From the NCBI GenBank assembly GCA_013821265.1, contig JACDHD010000003.1, forward strand, positions 1-64,000: a stretch of DNA of 64,000 nt, read 5' to 3'. Of this stretch, positions 27,864 through 35,694 are shown piece after piece (positions within the stretch are counted from its first letter, which is position 1; every line of letters starts with the position of its first letter). Position numbers and translations under genes: made by a program. The notes under the pieces were generated by a model that was not told where the DNA came from, did not search any database, and was given only the letters and a program-made list of their open reading frames with translations. The stretch is from Parachlamydiaceae bacterium. Its GTDB lineage: Bacteria; Chlamydiota; Chlamydiia; Chlamydiales; Parachlamydiaceae.

Positions 27864-28754
27864 TTAGATTGTTAGCGCAAGCCAGCGCAAAGCTATCCAC
27901 TTTTGGATCCATGAGCTCAACTGTTCTCCAGCTTCCTGGCACAGGACACTATCTTCAGGTTGTTGTTCCAACCAATCGCATAAACCGTCGATAGTACATC
28001 CTTCAACAAACTTTTGCAATAGTTGCGCTTCGCTATGAGTAATAATGGCTACTTCTAAATTAAGCCCTGAATTGCGATACAATACATAGTGAAGAGGTTT
28101 GTCAAACTTTTCGAGCTTAGGAAAATCATGTTCTACCCAATATTCAGGTTCTTGCAGAAGAAACTCAATGCGGTATTCAAATATGTTATACGAAAACGCA
28201 AACAGCTGAACATGCGGTTGCAACGTCAAATGGCATGCTGTTACGCTTGAAAGATCTCCTGACTCAGGCAAAAGGGCATCATCAATATAGGGCTTTTGTT
28301 CTGCTAAAAATGAATGAATATAGGCGCAATCAATCCTAGCTGCATCTACGACCAAACTTTTATCATTTGCATGATAATCTTCTTCTAACCAATGAACAAA
28401 GTCTGTGGTCAAGAAGCTCAAAGACCAGTGTGTGGATGGGTATTTTATGAGATAGGGAAATGCGAGTGTCTGATTAAAATCGTGGTATCCAAATAAGCGC
28501 GTGACCAACGGCAAATTTTCATGCATCGCCCCTAAAAGGCGCCACCAGTATTGCTGAGCATAGATTTCTATGCGTTGTGCTGGTTCTAAAGTAGGGCTAG
28601 GGACAATAAAATCTTTGGCTTCCTCTTGCATCAGGCGCCCTGAACGCGCAATGGGATCGATGTAACTATCTTCATCAATTCGCTGTGTGATCGCACCTGC
28701 AAACCACTGCTGGATCTCTTTTAATGACGCGGGAACTTGCGTATCATATGTCAT
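27864..28754 (-). CDS. DUF2063 family protein, MNIO partner (BufC-like)
   Basis: A 296-residue protein of the DUF2063 family, whose members accompany DUF692 enzymes and serve as the partner that recognises the precursor peptide. The N-terminal region (LKEIQQWFAGAITQR, then RIEIYAQQYWWRLLGAM and LPLVTRLFGYHDFNQ) is the family core; the C-terminal half is a second alpha/beta domain. The annotation as DNA-binding sometimes attached to this family is not supported by its context. Its ATG overlaps the TGA of the DUF692 gene by four bases, and corA follows 13 bases later. Role here is inferred from the pair. Confidence 0.88.
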   Translation of the reverse strand: MTYDTQVPASLKEIQQWFAGAITQRIDEDSYIDPIARSGRLMQEEAKDFIVPSPTLEPAQRIEIYAQQYWWRLLGAMHENLPLVTRLFGYHDFNQTLAFPYLIKYPSTHWSLSFLTTDFVHWLEEDYHANDKSLVVDAARIDCAYIHSFLAEQKPYIDDALLPESGDLSSVTACHLTLQPHVQLFAFSYNIFEYRIEFLLQEPEYWVEHDFPKLEKFDKPLHYVLYRNSGLNLEVAIITHSEAQLLQKFVEGCTIDGLCDWLEQQPEDSVLCQEAGEQLSSWIQKWIALRWLALTI

Positions 28755-29617
28755 CGCACCGCCTCAACCAACTTTTCTTCCGTCATGCGTTTATTGAGAA
28801 CAGTTTGGAATTTTTTTGCTTTTAACGCTTCATCCCACGTGTCTTGGAAGCTCAGAAAGTTGTCATCCCATTCTAAGAGAGTAGAGACTCCACCGGTGCG
28901 TGGATAGACAACACTGTACAATTCCCAAACGGGATCAGTTACATAGTTATCATGCGTATCGACCACATGAGTTCCTTTGTCACTATGTCCAGCAAGATGG
29001 ATTTGCAATACGCGGTCTAAAGGGATGTTATCGACGTAGGTCATCGGATCAAAGCCGTGATTGCGACTTGAGACGTAGATGTTATTCACATCAAGCATCA
29101 TGAAGATGTCAGCTTTTTCAACAACAGCACTATAGAAATCCCATTCAGGCATTTGGTCTTTTTGAAACGCTACATATGAGGAAAGATTTTCAAGAGCAAA
29201 TGGTAATTCTAGATAGTCTTGAACAATGCGTGCACGCTCTGCAACGTAGTTAATCACTTCTTGAGTATAAGGAAGAGGCAATAAGTCGTGATAGTGTGCT
29301 CCAGGAAGCCTTCCCCAGCACAAATGATCCGACACCCACGGAGTCTTTGTCAAACGCGTGAGAGCCTTTAGCTGCTTAAGGTAGTCAAAATTTAAGGGAT
29401 CGGGGCTACCAATAGCCATCGAAACCCCATGTTGTACAACGCGATAGCGCTCTAGAATTTTTTTCAGATGCTCAATGGGCTTTCCACCATCAACCATGAA
29501 GTTTTCGCTGATGATTTCAAACCAATCGATGTTCGGTTGGTGCTGGAAGATGTCTTCGTAGTGTGGAATGCGAAGTCCAATGCCAATACCCAAATTCGGA
29601 ATGTCTTTGTTTTTCAT
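28751..29617 (-). CDS. DUF692 multinuclear non-heme iron oxidative enzyme (BufB-like)
   Basis: A 288-residue TIM-barrel enzyme of the DUF692 (MNIO) family, whose characterised members (MbnB, TglH, ChrH, bufferin enzymes) use two or three irons to modify cysteines in peptide substrates. Candidate ligands are all visible: H63 (VVQHGVS), H98 (VSDHLCWG), E143 (ALENLSSY), D176 and N178 (MLDVNNIY), H207 and H211 (IHLAGHS), H222 (DTHDNYV) and E249 (LLEWDD). The gene starts 31 bases after a Cys-rich exported protein and overlaps the DUF2063 gene, the standard precursor-enzyme-partner order. An AGGG site lies close ahead of the ATG. The natural product is not known. Confidence 0.92.
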   Translation of the reverse strand: MKNKDIPNLGIGIGLRIPHYEDIFQHQPNIDWFEIISENFMVDGGKPIEHLKKILERYRVVQHGVSMAIGSPDPLNFDYLKQLKALTRLTKTPWVSDHLCWGRLPGAHYHDLLPLPYTQEVINYVAERARIVQDYLELPFALENLSSYVAFQKDQMPEWDFYSAVVEKADIFMMLDVNNIYVSSRNHGFDPMTYVDNIPLDRVLQIHLAGHSDKGTHVVDTHDNYVTDPVWELYSVVYPRTGGVSTLLEWDDNFLSFQDTWDEALKAKKFQTVLNKRMTEEKLVEAVR

Positions 29618-29648
29618 GTCCCTGTCGCTATATTAAGTTAAAGTTCTC

Positions 29649-30089
29649 TTATCGTGTAGCTCCGGAGCGTTTTGCAGCCATTCTATCGCGCACCATCTTA
29701 ACCGCAAGATTTTTATCCCCTGTAGCGCACTTACCTTGCCCTTTGCATTCACCTTTACCGGCACAGTCATGTCCTTCTTGAGAACAAGCATTAAGTCCTT
29801 TACAAGGGTTTGTTCCCATACAATATGCACTCGCCACAATTAGTGCTAATGCTTTCCCTTCGCTATCCAGGCTCTTGTACATGGCAATGCCTTTCGGATT
29901 CAATTGTAGAAGAAGTTCATCTTCTGTCATCAAATGATAGTTCATGTTGCCATCATTTGGGTCTTCCGCCGCGCTATCTGTTTCCGTTTTAGTTTGACTA
30001 GTGGTTTGTGCTGCGTACAGTGGAGAAGAAACTAATATCCCACTAGAGAAACCGAGCAACGCCAGTCTTTTCCAATCATGCCGTTTCAT
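29649..30089 (-). CDS. Cys-rich Sec-exported precursor protein 2 (bufferin-like)
   Basis: A 146-residue protein with a signal peptide (LALLGFSSGILVSSPLYAA), a helical middle (LTEDELL to about 85) and a C-terminal cysteine region with six Cys at 90, 96, 102, 109, 115 and 121, spaced by 5, 5, 6, 5 and 5 residues. The repeated CKG/CAG words (CKGLNAC, HDCAGKGECKGQGKC) resemble the modified core of BufA2-type bufferins, which carry signal peptides and have cysteines altered by the MNIO enzyme. GGAGG lies 7 bases ahead of the ATG. It is a paralogue of the adjacent upstream gene. The metal bound, if any, is not known. Confidence 0.85.
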   Translation of the reverse strand: MKRHDWKRLALLGFSSGILVSSPLYAAQTTSQTKTETDSAAEDPNDGNMNYHLMTEDELLLQLNPKGIAMYKSLDSEGKALALIVASAYCMGTNPCKGLNACSQEGHDCAGKGECKGQGKCATGDKNLAVKMVRDRMAAKRSGATR

Positions 30090-30130
30090 TTATTTCCTCC
30101 ATTCTAAATTATTATTTTTTTATATGGAAA

Positions 30131-30157
30131 GAGGGCTGATCTTAAAAATCAGCCCTC
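30131..30157 (-). promoter_or_regulatory. Hairpin between the two precursor genes
   Basis: GAGGGCTGAT (30131-30140) pairs perfectly with ATCAGCCCTC (30148-30157) over a 7-base loop. It lies between the stop of precursor 1 (30182) and the start of precursor 2 (30089). On the coding strand it is followed by TTTCC rather than a long U run, so it looks more like a processing stem or partial terminator that sets the ratio of precursor 1 to the downstream genes. Confidence 0.6.
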
Positions 30158-30181
30158 TAAAACTTCAAAGCACCTTAACGA

Positions 30182-30778
30182 TTAGTATCTTGTGCTACTT
30201 GCAGCTGCGCCGCGTTTTTCTTCCATTCTTTTTGCAGCAACTTTAACAGCTATGTTTTTGTCTTTGAATGGAGCTGGGCTTGTGCCTCTGCAGCCATTTT
30301 TTCCAGCACAGCTGTGATCAGATGTATTGCAAGCGCCTAGACCTTTGCAGTCATTGCGGCCTTTACAATCTTGGTTAGCTAATTTTAACGCCAACGCTTT
30401 GCCTTCTGGGGAAAGGTTGTCAAAAACAGTTTTTGTTTCTGCATTCAATTGTGCGCGGAGTTCGCTTTCTGTCATCGCTTTTTTAGTTGTGCTGATAACT
30501 GTAGGTTCGTCAGCAGTGTAGTTACGTGTGTTGCCACCATTGCGATTGTGGCCTCCGCAACCTGTAGAATTTGAACTTGCTCCACCGCAGCCGTGAGATG
30601 TTGGCCCAGTGTAGTCACGTGTGTTTGTGCTGCGATTGCTTCCGCCGCATTTGCTTCCACAGCTACCTGCAGCAACAGTTGTACCAGAACCTGAATGTGC
30701 AGCTAGAGTTTGTGAAGCTAACAACATCCCACTCGCCATTCCCATTAGCGCAACTTTTTTAAAATTTGGCTTGCTCAT
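30182..30778 (-). CDS. Cys-rich Sec-exported precursor protein 1 (bufferin-like)
   Basis: A 198-residue protein, first gene of the five-gene unit. After a signal peptide (VALMGMASGMLLASQTLAA) comes a Gly/Ser/Cys-rich segment with C40, C44, C64 and C74 (GSCGSKCGG, HGCGG, GCGGHN), then a helical stretch with MTESELRAQL and SPEGKALALKLA, then a cysteine region at 138, 144, 150, 157 and 163 with the same 5-5-6-5 spacing as precursor 2 (CKGLGAC, HSCAGKNGC). The C-terminal KDKNIAVKVAAKRMEEK is also shared. Fewer precursor proteins have the N-terminal Cys block, so this one has two potential modification regions. An AGGACGAG site precedes the ATG. Function inferred from context. Confidence 0.85.
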   Translation of the reverse strand: MSKPNFKKVALMGMASGMLLASQTLAAHSGSGTTVAAGSCGSKCGGSNRSTNTRDYTGPTSHGCGGASSNSTGCGGHNRNGGNTRNYTADEPTVISTTKKAMTESELRAQLNAETKTVFDNLSPEGKALALKLANQDCKGRNDCKGLGACNTSDHSCAGKNGCRGTSPAPFKDKNIAVKVAAKRMEEKRGAAASSTRY

Positions 30779-31046
30779 TGTCTCGTCCTATTGTTTATGT
30801 GATAGTTCTCTTAGAAAATAGCATTGCATTGATCTCATGAACGCATGACATGTATTCAAATCTAACGCCATTTCAGAAGTTTTCTAACAGCCCATGCGAG
30901 TTAAAAAATCTTCAATCCTTCCGTGGGTTTTATTTATCACGATCGCATTCATTAGACAAGCTTTTTTTAGAATCACTCGAAAATCCTATCTGTCTTATAC
31001 GTAAAAGTATGGATATGAAGGCGCAACAAAGAGAAAGAATAGCTTT

Positions 31047-31155
31047 CTCTCTGTGCTCTCTGTGGGCTCTGTGGTAGTCATATGGTGTATGCACTTGAAA
31101 TGGACAAAACTTCAATAAATTAGACTACCACACAGACACAGAGAGCACAGAGAGA
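31047..31155. repeat. CACAGAG inverted repeat with reversed polarity, copy 3
   Basis: In the divergent gap 30779-31218, arms CTCTCTGTGCTCTCTGTG and CACAGAGAGCACAGAGAG enclose about 60 bases, with ACCAC words on the inside rather than at the outer ends. It is thus inside-out relative to the other copies of the TACCACAGAG family. No gene is seen in the gap. Confidence 0.85.
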
Positions 31156-31218
31156 ATGTGATCGGAAAATCCACCTCGATCTAATAGTTTCCTCTAGATC
31201 TTTCCTCTCGAAAGTAGT

Positions 31219-33621
31219 ATGCTTTTTCGCATGAAATTACTTCTTTGTATCACCATCATCTTTCTCTCTTGTTGTTTGCCTGGTTACACCGATCAGGAAA
31301 TCATTCCTACATTGAAAACACGCCAACCTAACTGGCAGTTTGTTGTTACAGAAACCTCCCCTGATGGATATCCTGTCGCAGGCGTATGGCTTGAACCTCC
31401 ATCCAAAACAGCACTCAAGCATGTTTTTCTATTCCCTGACGGCACACCGAGCATTGAAATCGACGTGGATAGCCTTAACGGCAACTTGACTCCCCATGGA
31501 GTGACAATTGCATATAATGCTGATGGGCGTGTGGAGAAAATCGCCCTCTATAAAAACGGGAAGCTTGATGGCCCTACAAAGTTACTCTACCCAAGTGGAT
31601 TTCTCAAAACCCTGTCTCACTACAAAAATGGCGTTTTGGAGGGAGAATTCGCGACTCACTTTGATAACACAGGGATTGAGCAAAAGGGACAATATAAAGA
31701 AGCAAAACGGCATGGTCTCTGGGAAAACTACTATCGCAATGGACAGCTGGCTAGTCGATGTTCCTATGAAAATGGCCTTCTTATGGGTGAATTGGCCGAG
31801 TGGTATGAAGATGGCTCCCCAAAGGCAATGAGCTATTACATTAATGGATTGTTACATGGCCAACAGGAACAGATCGCTCTCACAGAGTACTATCCCGACA
31901 GATCAACAAAGCACATCGCAAATTTTCGCCAAGGCCAGCTAATTGGCATGGATGTCCATAACCATCCAAATGGGAAAGAAGCGTCGCGTACACCCTATCA
32001 AAATGGCAAAAAGCAGGGACGTTTTCGTGAGTTCGATACAGATGGCAAACAGATCGCATCTGGAAAATTTGTAGATGGGATTCCTGTAGGAGACCACTTG
32101 CGCAAATCTTCCAATGGAACAGTTTTGTATGAAGCGAAGTATGATCCGTCTGGAACTCTTACAGAGCCGATTCGAGAATATGACGAGAATGGAAAAGGTT
32201 TTCTAGAGTACCTTTTAGTTGACAATGTGCCCCATGGCGCGTTTACAGAATGGTATTCAAATGGACAAGTCAAACGGCGTTATCAGTATTTACTGGGAGA
32301 TCTTGACGGTCCACAACAAGAGTACAGTGATCAAGGCCAACTCACGCTACGCGCTGCCTATAAAAAAGGACAAAAAGAAGGATCCTGCGAAGCGTGGTTT
32401 TCTAATGGAATAAAAAAAACCGAAGCCACCTATCATCAAGGCTCTCTCCACGGCACCCTTCGTCGTTGGCATGAAAACGGCAAGCTGCAACAAACGATAG
32501 ACTATGAAATGGGCCTTCTGCAAGGATGGAAGCAGGAATGGAATCCTCAAGGGGTTCTTCTATTCTATGCTCAGTACGCTAAAAACTCTCCTCATGGAAC
32601 AATTGAAGAACGCTATGATAATGATCAACTGAAGCGCCGTGCTCATTATCTCGATGGCAAATTGGATGGGCTTGAAGAGGCGTTTTTTGCAAGTGGCAAG
32701 CCCCAGCTACGCGCCTACTATGTTAATGGTGTTATCGAAGGCGACTTCTTTACCTGGTTTGATAGCGGTGCTCCTCATAAAGAACAGCATTACCAGAAAG
32801 GCATTCCGATCAATCAACATCGCGAATGGTTTGACAATGGCCAAATTGCCACGCAGATGCAATATCGTCAGGGAAAACTACATGGAGAACAGCAGCGTTT
32901 TTACTCCAATGGAAACAAAGAAGCCCTGCTCACATATAGTGACGGCCAGTTAAACGGGCGCAAAGCTCTGTGGCATATTGACGGCTTTCTCATTGAAGAC
33001 GCCTATTACATCGCTGACAAGATCGACGGAAAACACCTTCTCTTGCAGCCAAATGGCCGAGAAATCATTTCAAACTACCGAAATGGTGTTCAAGAAGGGA
33101 TTTATCAAATCTACTATCCCCCAAGCTCAGTCTTTGGAAAAATTAAAGCCCTCGAAGGATTTTTTAAAAATGGCCTCAAAGAAGGTGAATTCACAGAATA
33201 CAACGAAGCAGGGACAAAAATTGCTTCGACCTTCTACAAAAAAGGCCTTCAGCATGGCCCAGCGACTCTTTACGGAAACGAAGGGCATCTGATTTCTACC
33301 GCTGAGTTTCAACAAGACAAGCTTGAAGGCATCGCCTACGATTACTTTCCTAACGGAAATATCTCTCGCCAAGTGCGCTTCCACAACGACGAAAAAGAGG
33401 GAGAAGAGACCACGTTCTTCCGCAACGGTAAAACCGCAACCATTAACACTTTTGAAAACGGCAAAAAACAGGGTCCTAGCAAAGAGTGGAATGAGAACGG
33501 AGTCCTTCTTTTTGAAGCCTCATATCTTGCCGACCAGCGTCATGGCTCTTTCACCAAATACGACTCGCAAGGAAAACTCCTTTCACAACACACCTACGCC
33601 AACGATCAACGGATCGAATAA
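31219..33621 (+). CDS. Exported MORN-type (YwqK-like) repeat protein
   Basis: An 800-residue protein beginning with a hydrophobic export signal (KLLLCITIIFLSCCLPG), followed by roughly 30 copies of a 20-25 residue beta-hairpin motif of the form W-x-x-N-G-x-x-x-x-x-x-Y-x-x-G, for example WYSNGQVKRRYQYLLGDLDG. This is the MORN_2/YwqK type repeat (sometimes labelled antitoxin without support), expected to form a long beta-sheet ribbon. The signal and possible LSCC lipidation site point to the cell envelope or outside. An alternative start is the ATG at 31231. rsmD begins 2 bases after its stop. The specific target is unknown. Confidence 0.85.
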   Translation: MLFRMKLLLCITIIFLSCCLPGYTDQEIIPTLKTRQPNWQFVVTETSPDGYPVAGVWLEPPSKTALKHVFLFPDGTPSIEIDVDSLNGNLTPHGVTIAYNADGRVEKIALYKNGKLDGPTKLLYPSGFLKTLSHYKNGVLEGEFATHFDNTGIEQKGQYKEAKRHGLWENYYRNGQLASRCSYENGLLMGELAEWYEDGSPKAMSYYINGLLHGQQEQIALTEYYPDRSTKHIANFRQGQLIGMDVHNHPNGKEASRTPYQNGKKQGRFREFDTDGKQIASGKFVDGIPVGDHLRKSSNGTVLYEAKYDPSGTLTEPIREYDENGKGFLEYLLVDNVPHGAFTEWYSNGQVKRRYQYLLGDLDGPQQEYSDQGQLTLRAAYKKGQKEGSCEAWFSNGIKKTEATYHQGSLHGTLRRWHENGKLQQTIDYEMGLLQGWKQEWNPQGVLLFYAQYAKNSPHGTIEERYDNDQLKRRAHYLDGKLDGLEEAFFASGKPQLRAYYVNGVIEGDFFTWFDSGAPHKEQHYQKGIPINQHREWFDNGQIATQMQYRQGKLHGEQQRFYSNGNKEALLTYSDGQLNGRKALWHIDGFLIEDAYYIADKIDGKHLLLQPNGREIISNYRNGVQEGIYQIYYPPSSVFGKIKALEGFFKNGLKEGEFTEYNEAGTKIASTFYKKGLQHGPATLYGNEGHLISTAEFQQDKLEGIAYDYFPNGNISRQVRFHNDEKEGEETTFFRNGKTATINTFENGKKQGPSKEWNENGVLLFEASYLADQRHGSFTKYDSQGKLLSQHTYANDQRIE

Positions 33622-33623
33622 CT

Positions 33624-34169
33624 ATGCGCATTGTTTCAGGTATTTTTAAAAATCGAACGCTTCTTACACCTAAAGGTCTTGATACGCGGCCTACATCCGA
33701 ACGGATGCGCGCAACTTTATTCAACATCTGCCAGAACTACATTGAGAATGCCCGCTTCTTAGATCTATTCGCAGGCTCTGGCGCGATCGGTCTGGAGGCT
33801 TTAAGTCGTGGAGCATCTCATGCAACTTTCGTCGACATGAGCAAAGAGAGCTGCCTCTGCATTAAGAAGAATATCGCCTCCTTAAATGCCCAACAGCAAA
33901 CTACAGTGCTTCACGGTGATGTGTTGGCTCAACTGAAAAGACTTCCGCATCAGTATGACATTATTTTTGTAGATCCACCTTACGAATTAAATTTAGGGAC
34001 ACAAGTTTTAGCCTTTGTCGACCAAAATCCTATTCTTACACCTACAGGAACCCTCTTTATTGAGGAGTCTGCTTATACACCCCCTGAGGTGGCTTTAACT
34101 ACTTTGGAGTTAGTTTCCTCGCGGTCTACGGGTCGTACCCTGTTGCAGCAGTATAGAAAAAGGACGTAA
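33624..34169 (+). CDS. rsmD: 16S rRNA m2G966 methyltransferase RsmD
   Basis: A 181-residue SAM-dependent methyltransferase of the RsmD family. Motif I is DLFAGSGAIGLEALSRGA (about 48-65), and the catalytic motif for exocyclic amino groups is DPPY in IIFVDPPYEL (about 116). The N-terminal TRPTSERMRATLFNI element (TKGLDTRPTSERMR) is characteristic. It follows the MORN gene by 2 bases. The last codons and stop (AAAAGGACGTAA) are also the outer end of the adjacent repeat element, so that element has come to supply the C-terminus. Confidence 0.93.
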   Translation: MRIVSGIFKNRTLLTPKGLDTRPTSERMRATLFNICQNYIENARFLDLFAGSGAIGLEALSRGASHATFVDMSKESCLCIKKNIASLNAQQQTTVLHGDVLAQLKRLPHQYDIIFVDPPYELNLGTQVLAFVDQNPILTPTGTLFIEESAYTPPEVALTTLELVSSRSTGRTLLQQYRKRT

Positions 34170-34172
34170 AGA

Positions 34173-34496
34173 GACAATTGCATAAGTCTTCGATCTATTT
34201 TACCACCGAGACACAGAGGCACAGAGCAGCACAGAGAGCGAATTGTAGATGTCTCTGAAACATAATATCTTTTTTTGCGCAGCAATGTAAATGCGAAATT
34301 GTCGTTAGACAATTTCGCCTTGGCTGGTTTTTTAAAAGCCTCAGCTTCTTAAAAAGAGATTGAAAACTCAATCCTCAAATAAGCCTAAAGCCATAAAATA
34401 GCCTCTCGCTCTCTGTGCTGCTCTGTGCCTCTGTGTCTCAGTGGTAAAAAAAATAAAAAGAAAGTTAATACAATCATTTGACTTATGCAATTGTCC
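34173..34496. repeat. Foldback element with GACAATTGCATAAGTC termini
   Basis: Terminal inverted repeats GACAATTGCATAAGTC at 34173-34188 and 34481-34496, extending outward with similar AAAAAGGACG words. Inside are TACCACCGAGACACAGAG arms (34201-34446), and within those a smaller palindrome GCGAAATTGTCGTTAGACAA (34291-34310) and TTGGCTGG-TTTTTAAAAGCC. The same nested arrangement is found at 53661-54220. It fills the convergent gap between rsmD and the E2 gene; no gene lies inside. Confidence 0.9.
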
Positions 34497-34524
34497 CTTT
34501 CGTCCTTTTTAAAAAGTCCTTTTT

Positions 34525-35688
34525 CTATAGCAACGAAGCGGGATTCTGAAGTAAACCACAAAGATAATGAGACACTGCACTAGCTAGATCCCCATCAATG
34601 ATGCGATGATCAAAACTCCAAGATAAGTTCAGGACATCGCGTGGGGTCACTTCGTTATTGCGGATCGTCAGTTCTTTGTGAATGCGCCCTACTCCAAGGA
34701 TTGCGACCTCAGGAAAATTGATGATCGGGGTGGCCCAAAGGCCGCCGCCGCCGAGGACACCGAAGTTGCTGATCGTGATTGTGCCATCTTTCATGTCGCT
34801 GTTTTGGAGAGAGTTTGAGGTCGCTTTTTGTTTGAGATCTTCGTAGGCGAGGATGAGGGTTTGTAGGTTCATCACTTGGACATTTTTGAGGACTGGGACG
34901 ATGAGTCCTTTAGGGGTGGTGATCGCGATACCGATGTTGTGGGCATGGTGGTAAAGGATGGAAGACTTGTCGGAAGTTAGAGAACTATTGATGATAGGAT
35001 ACTTTGTGATGCAGAGGGATAGTGCTTTGATGATGAAGGGCATGAACGTTACGGAGATATTTTGTGTGGAGGCGGTTTCTTTAAAACTGTGGCGTAGTTG
35101 GACTAAGCGAGTTGCATCGAATTGTTCGAAGTAGGAGAAGTGAGGGATATTGGCCTTTGATTCCGCCATGCGCTTGGCCATGAGGGCGCGGATGCCAATG
35201 AGCGGTTCCGTATGGTCTGCAGAAGATGTTGAAGTTGGGGAAAGAAGATCCGATTCCGTTACGCGACCCTCTGGACCGGAACCCGTCATTTGGTTGATGT
35301 CGATCCCTAGGTCTTTAGCTAGTTTGCGAACAGGTGGAGTAGATAGTGTCTTGTGAGAAGAAGTTGATATAGGAGGTGGTTTTGGAGACTGTGGAGTCGG
35401 TTTTGCTGTTTGTGGTGGCAATGGAGGGGCAATTTCTTCGGTCGATGCTGTTTCGATGTCGTATAATGGGAGATCTTTTTTGGCCATTTGGCCTGGCTTG
35501 TAGTACTGTTTAGCTAGTTTACCTGGGTAGGGTGCAGGTAGTTCTACAGTTGCCTTATCTGTCATCACCACTACGACAGGTTCATCTTGCAGTAAAAGAT
35601 CGTTGGGTTGTTTGAGCCATTCGATCACCTCTCCTTCTACAACCCCTTCACCGATATCTGGCATCGTCACAGTAAAAATTTTGCCCAT
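34525..35688 (-). CDS. 2-oxoacid dehydrogenase E2 (dihydrolipoamide acyltransferase)
   Basis: Acyltransferase core of a 2-oxoacid dehydrogenase complex, 387 residues. One N-terminal lipoyl domain with K45 as the lipoylation site (VMTDKATVEL), a proline-rich linker, a peripheral-subunit-binding domain about 115-150 (VRKLAKDLGID to EGRVTESDLL) and a C-terminal catalytic domain ending with the active-site motif SFDHRIIDGD. It follows E1-beta by 6 bases. The domain order suits a branched-chain acyltransferase, though acetyl transfer (PDH) is possible. E3 would be supplied by the lpd gene at 41 kb. Confidence 0.93.
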   Translation of the reverse strand: MGKIFTVTMPDIGEGVVEGEVIEWLKQPNDLLLQDEPVVVVMTDKATVELPAPYPGKLAKQYYKPGQMAKKDLPLYDIETASTEEIAPPLPPQTAKPTPQSPKPPPISTSSHKTLSTPPVRKLAKDLGIDINQMTGSGPEGRVTESDLLSPTSTSSADHTEPLIGIRALMAKRMAESKANIPHFSYFEQFDATRLVQLRHSFKETASTQNISVTFMPFIIKALSLCITKYPIINSSLTSDKSSILYHHAHNIGIAITTPKGLIVPVLKNVQVMNLQTLILAYEDLKQKATSNSLQNSDMKDGTITISNFGVLGGGGLWATPIINFPEVAILGVGRIHKELTIRNNEVTPRDVLNLSWSFDHRIIDGDLASAVSHYLCGLLQNPASLL

Positions 35689-35694
35689 GGAGTG

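Noticed and set aside
27864-28754. DNA-binding regulator reading of the DUF2063 protein
   Set aside because: Overlap with the DUF692 gene and the precursor genes upstream fits a peptide-modification partner better than a regulator.
31231-33621. Annotation of the MORN-type protein as an antitoxin
   Set aside because: Some databases label YwqK-type repeats as antitoxins, but the protein is exported, very long and has no toxin partner here.
34173-34496. Possible small RNA or gene within the foldback element
   Set aside because: No promoter-like sequence and no open frame of note; the structure is explained by nested inverted repeats.
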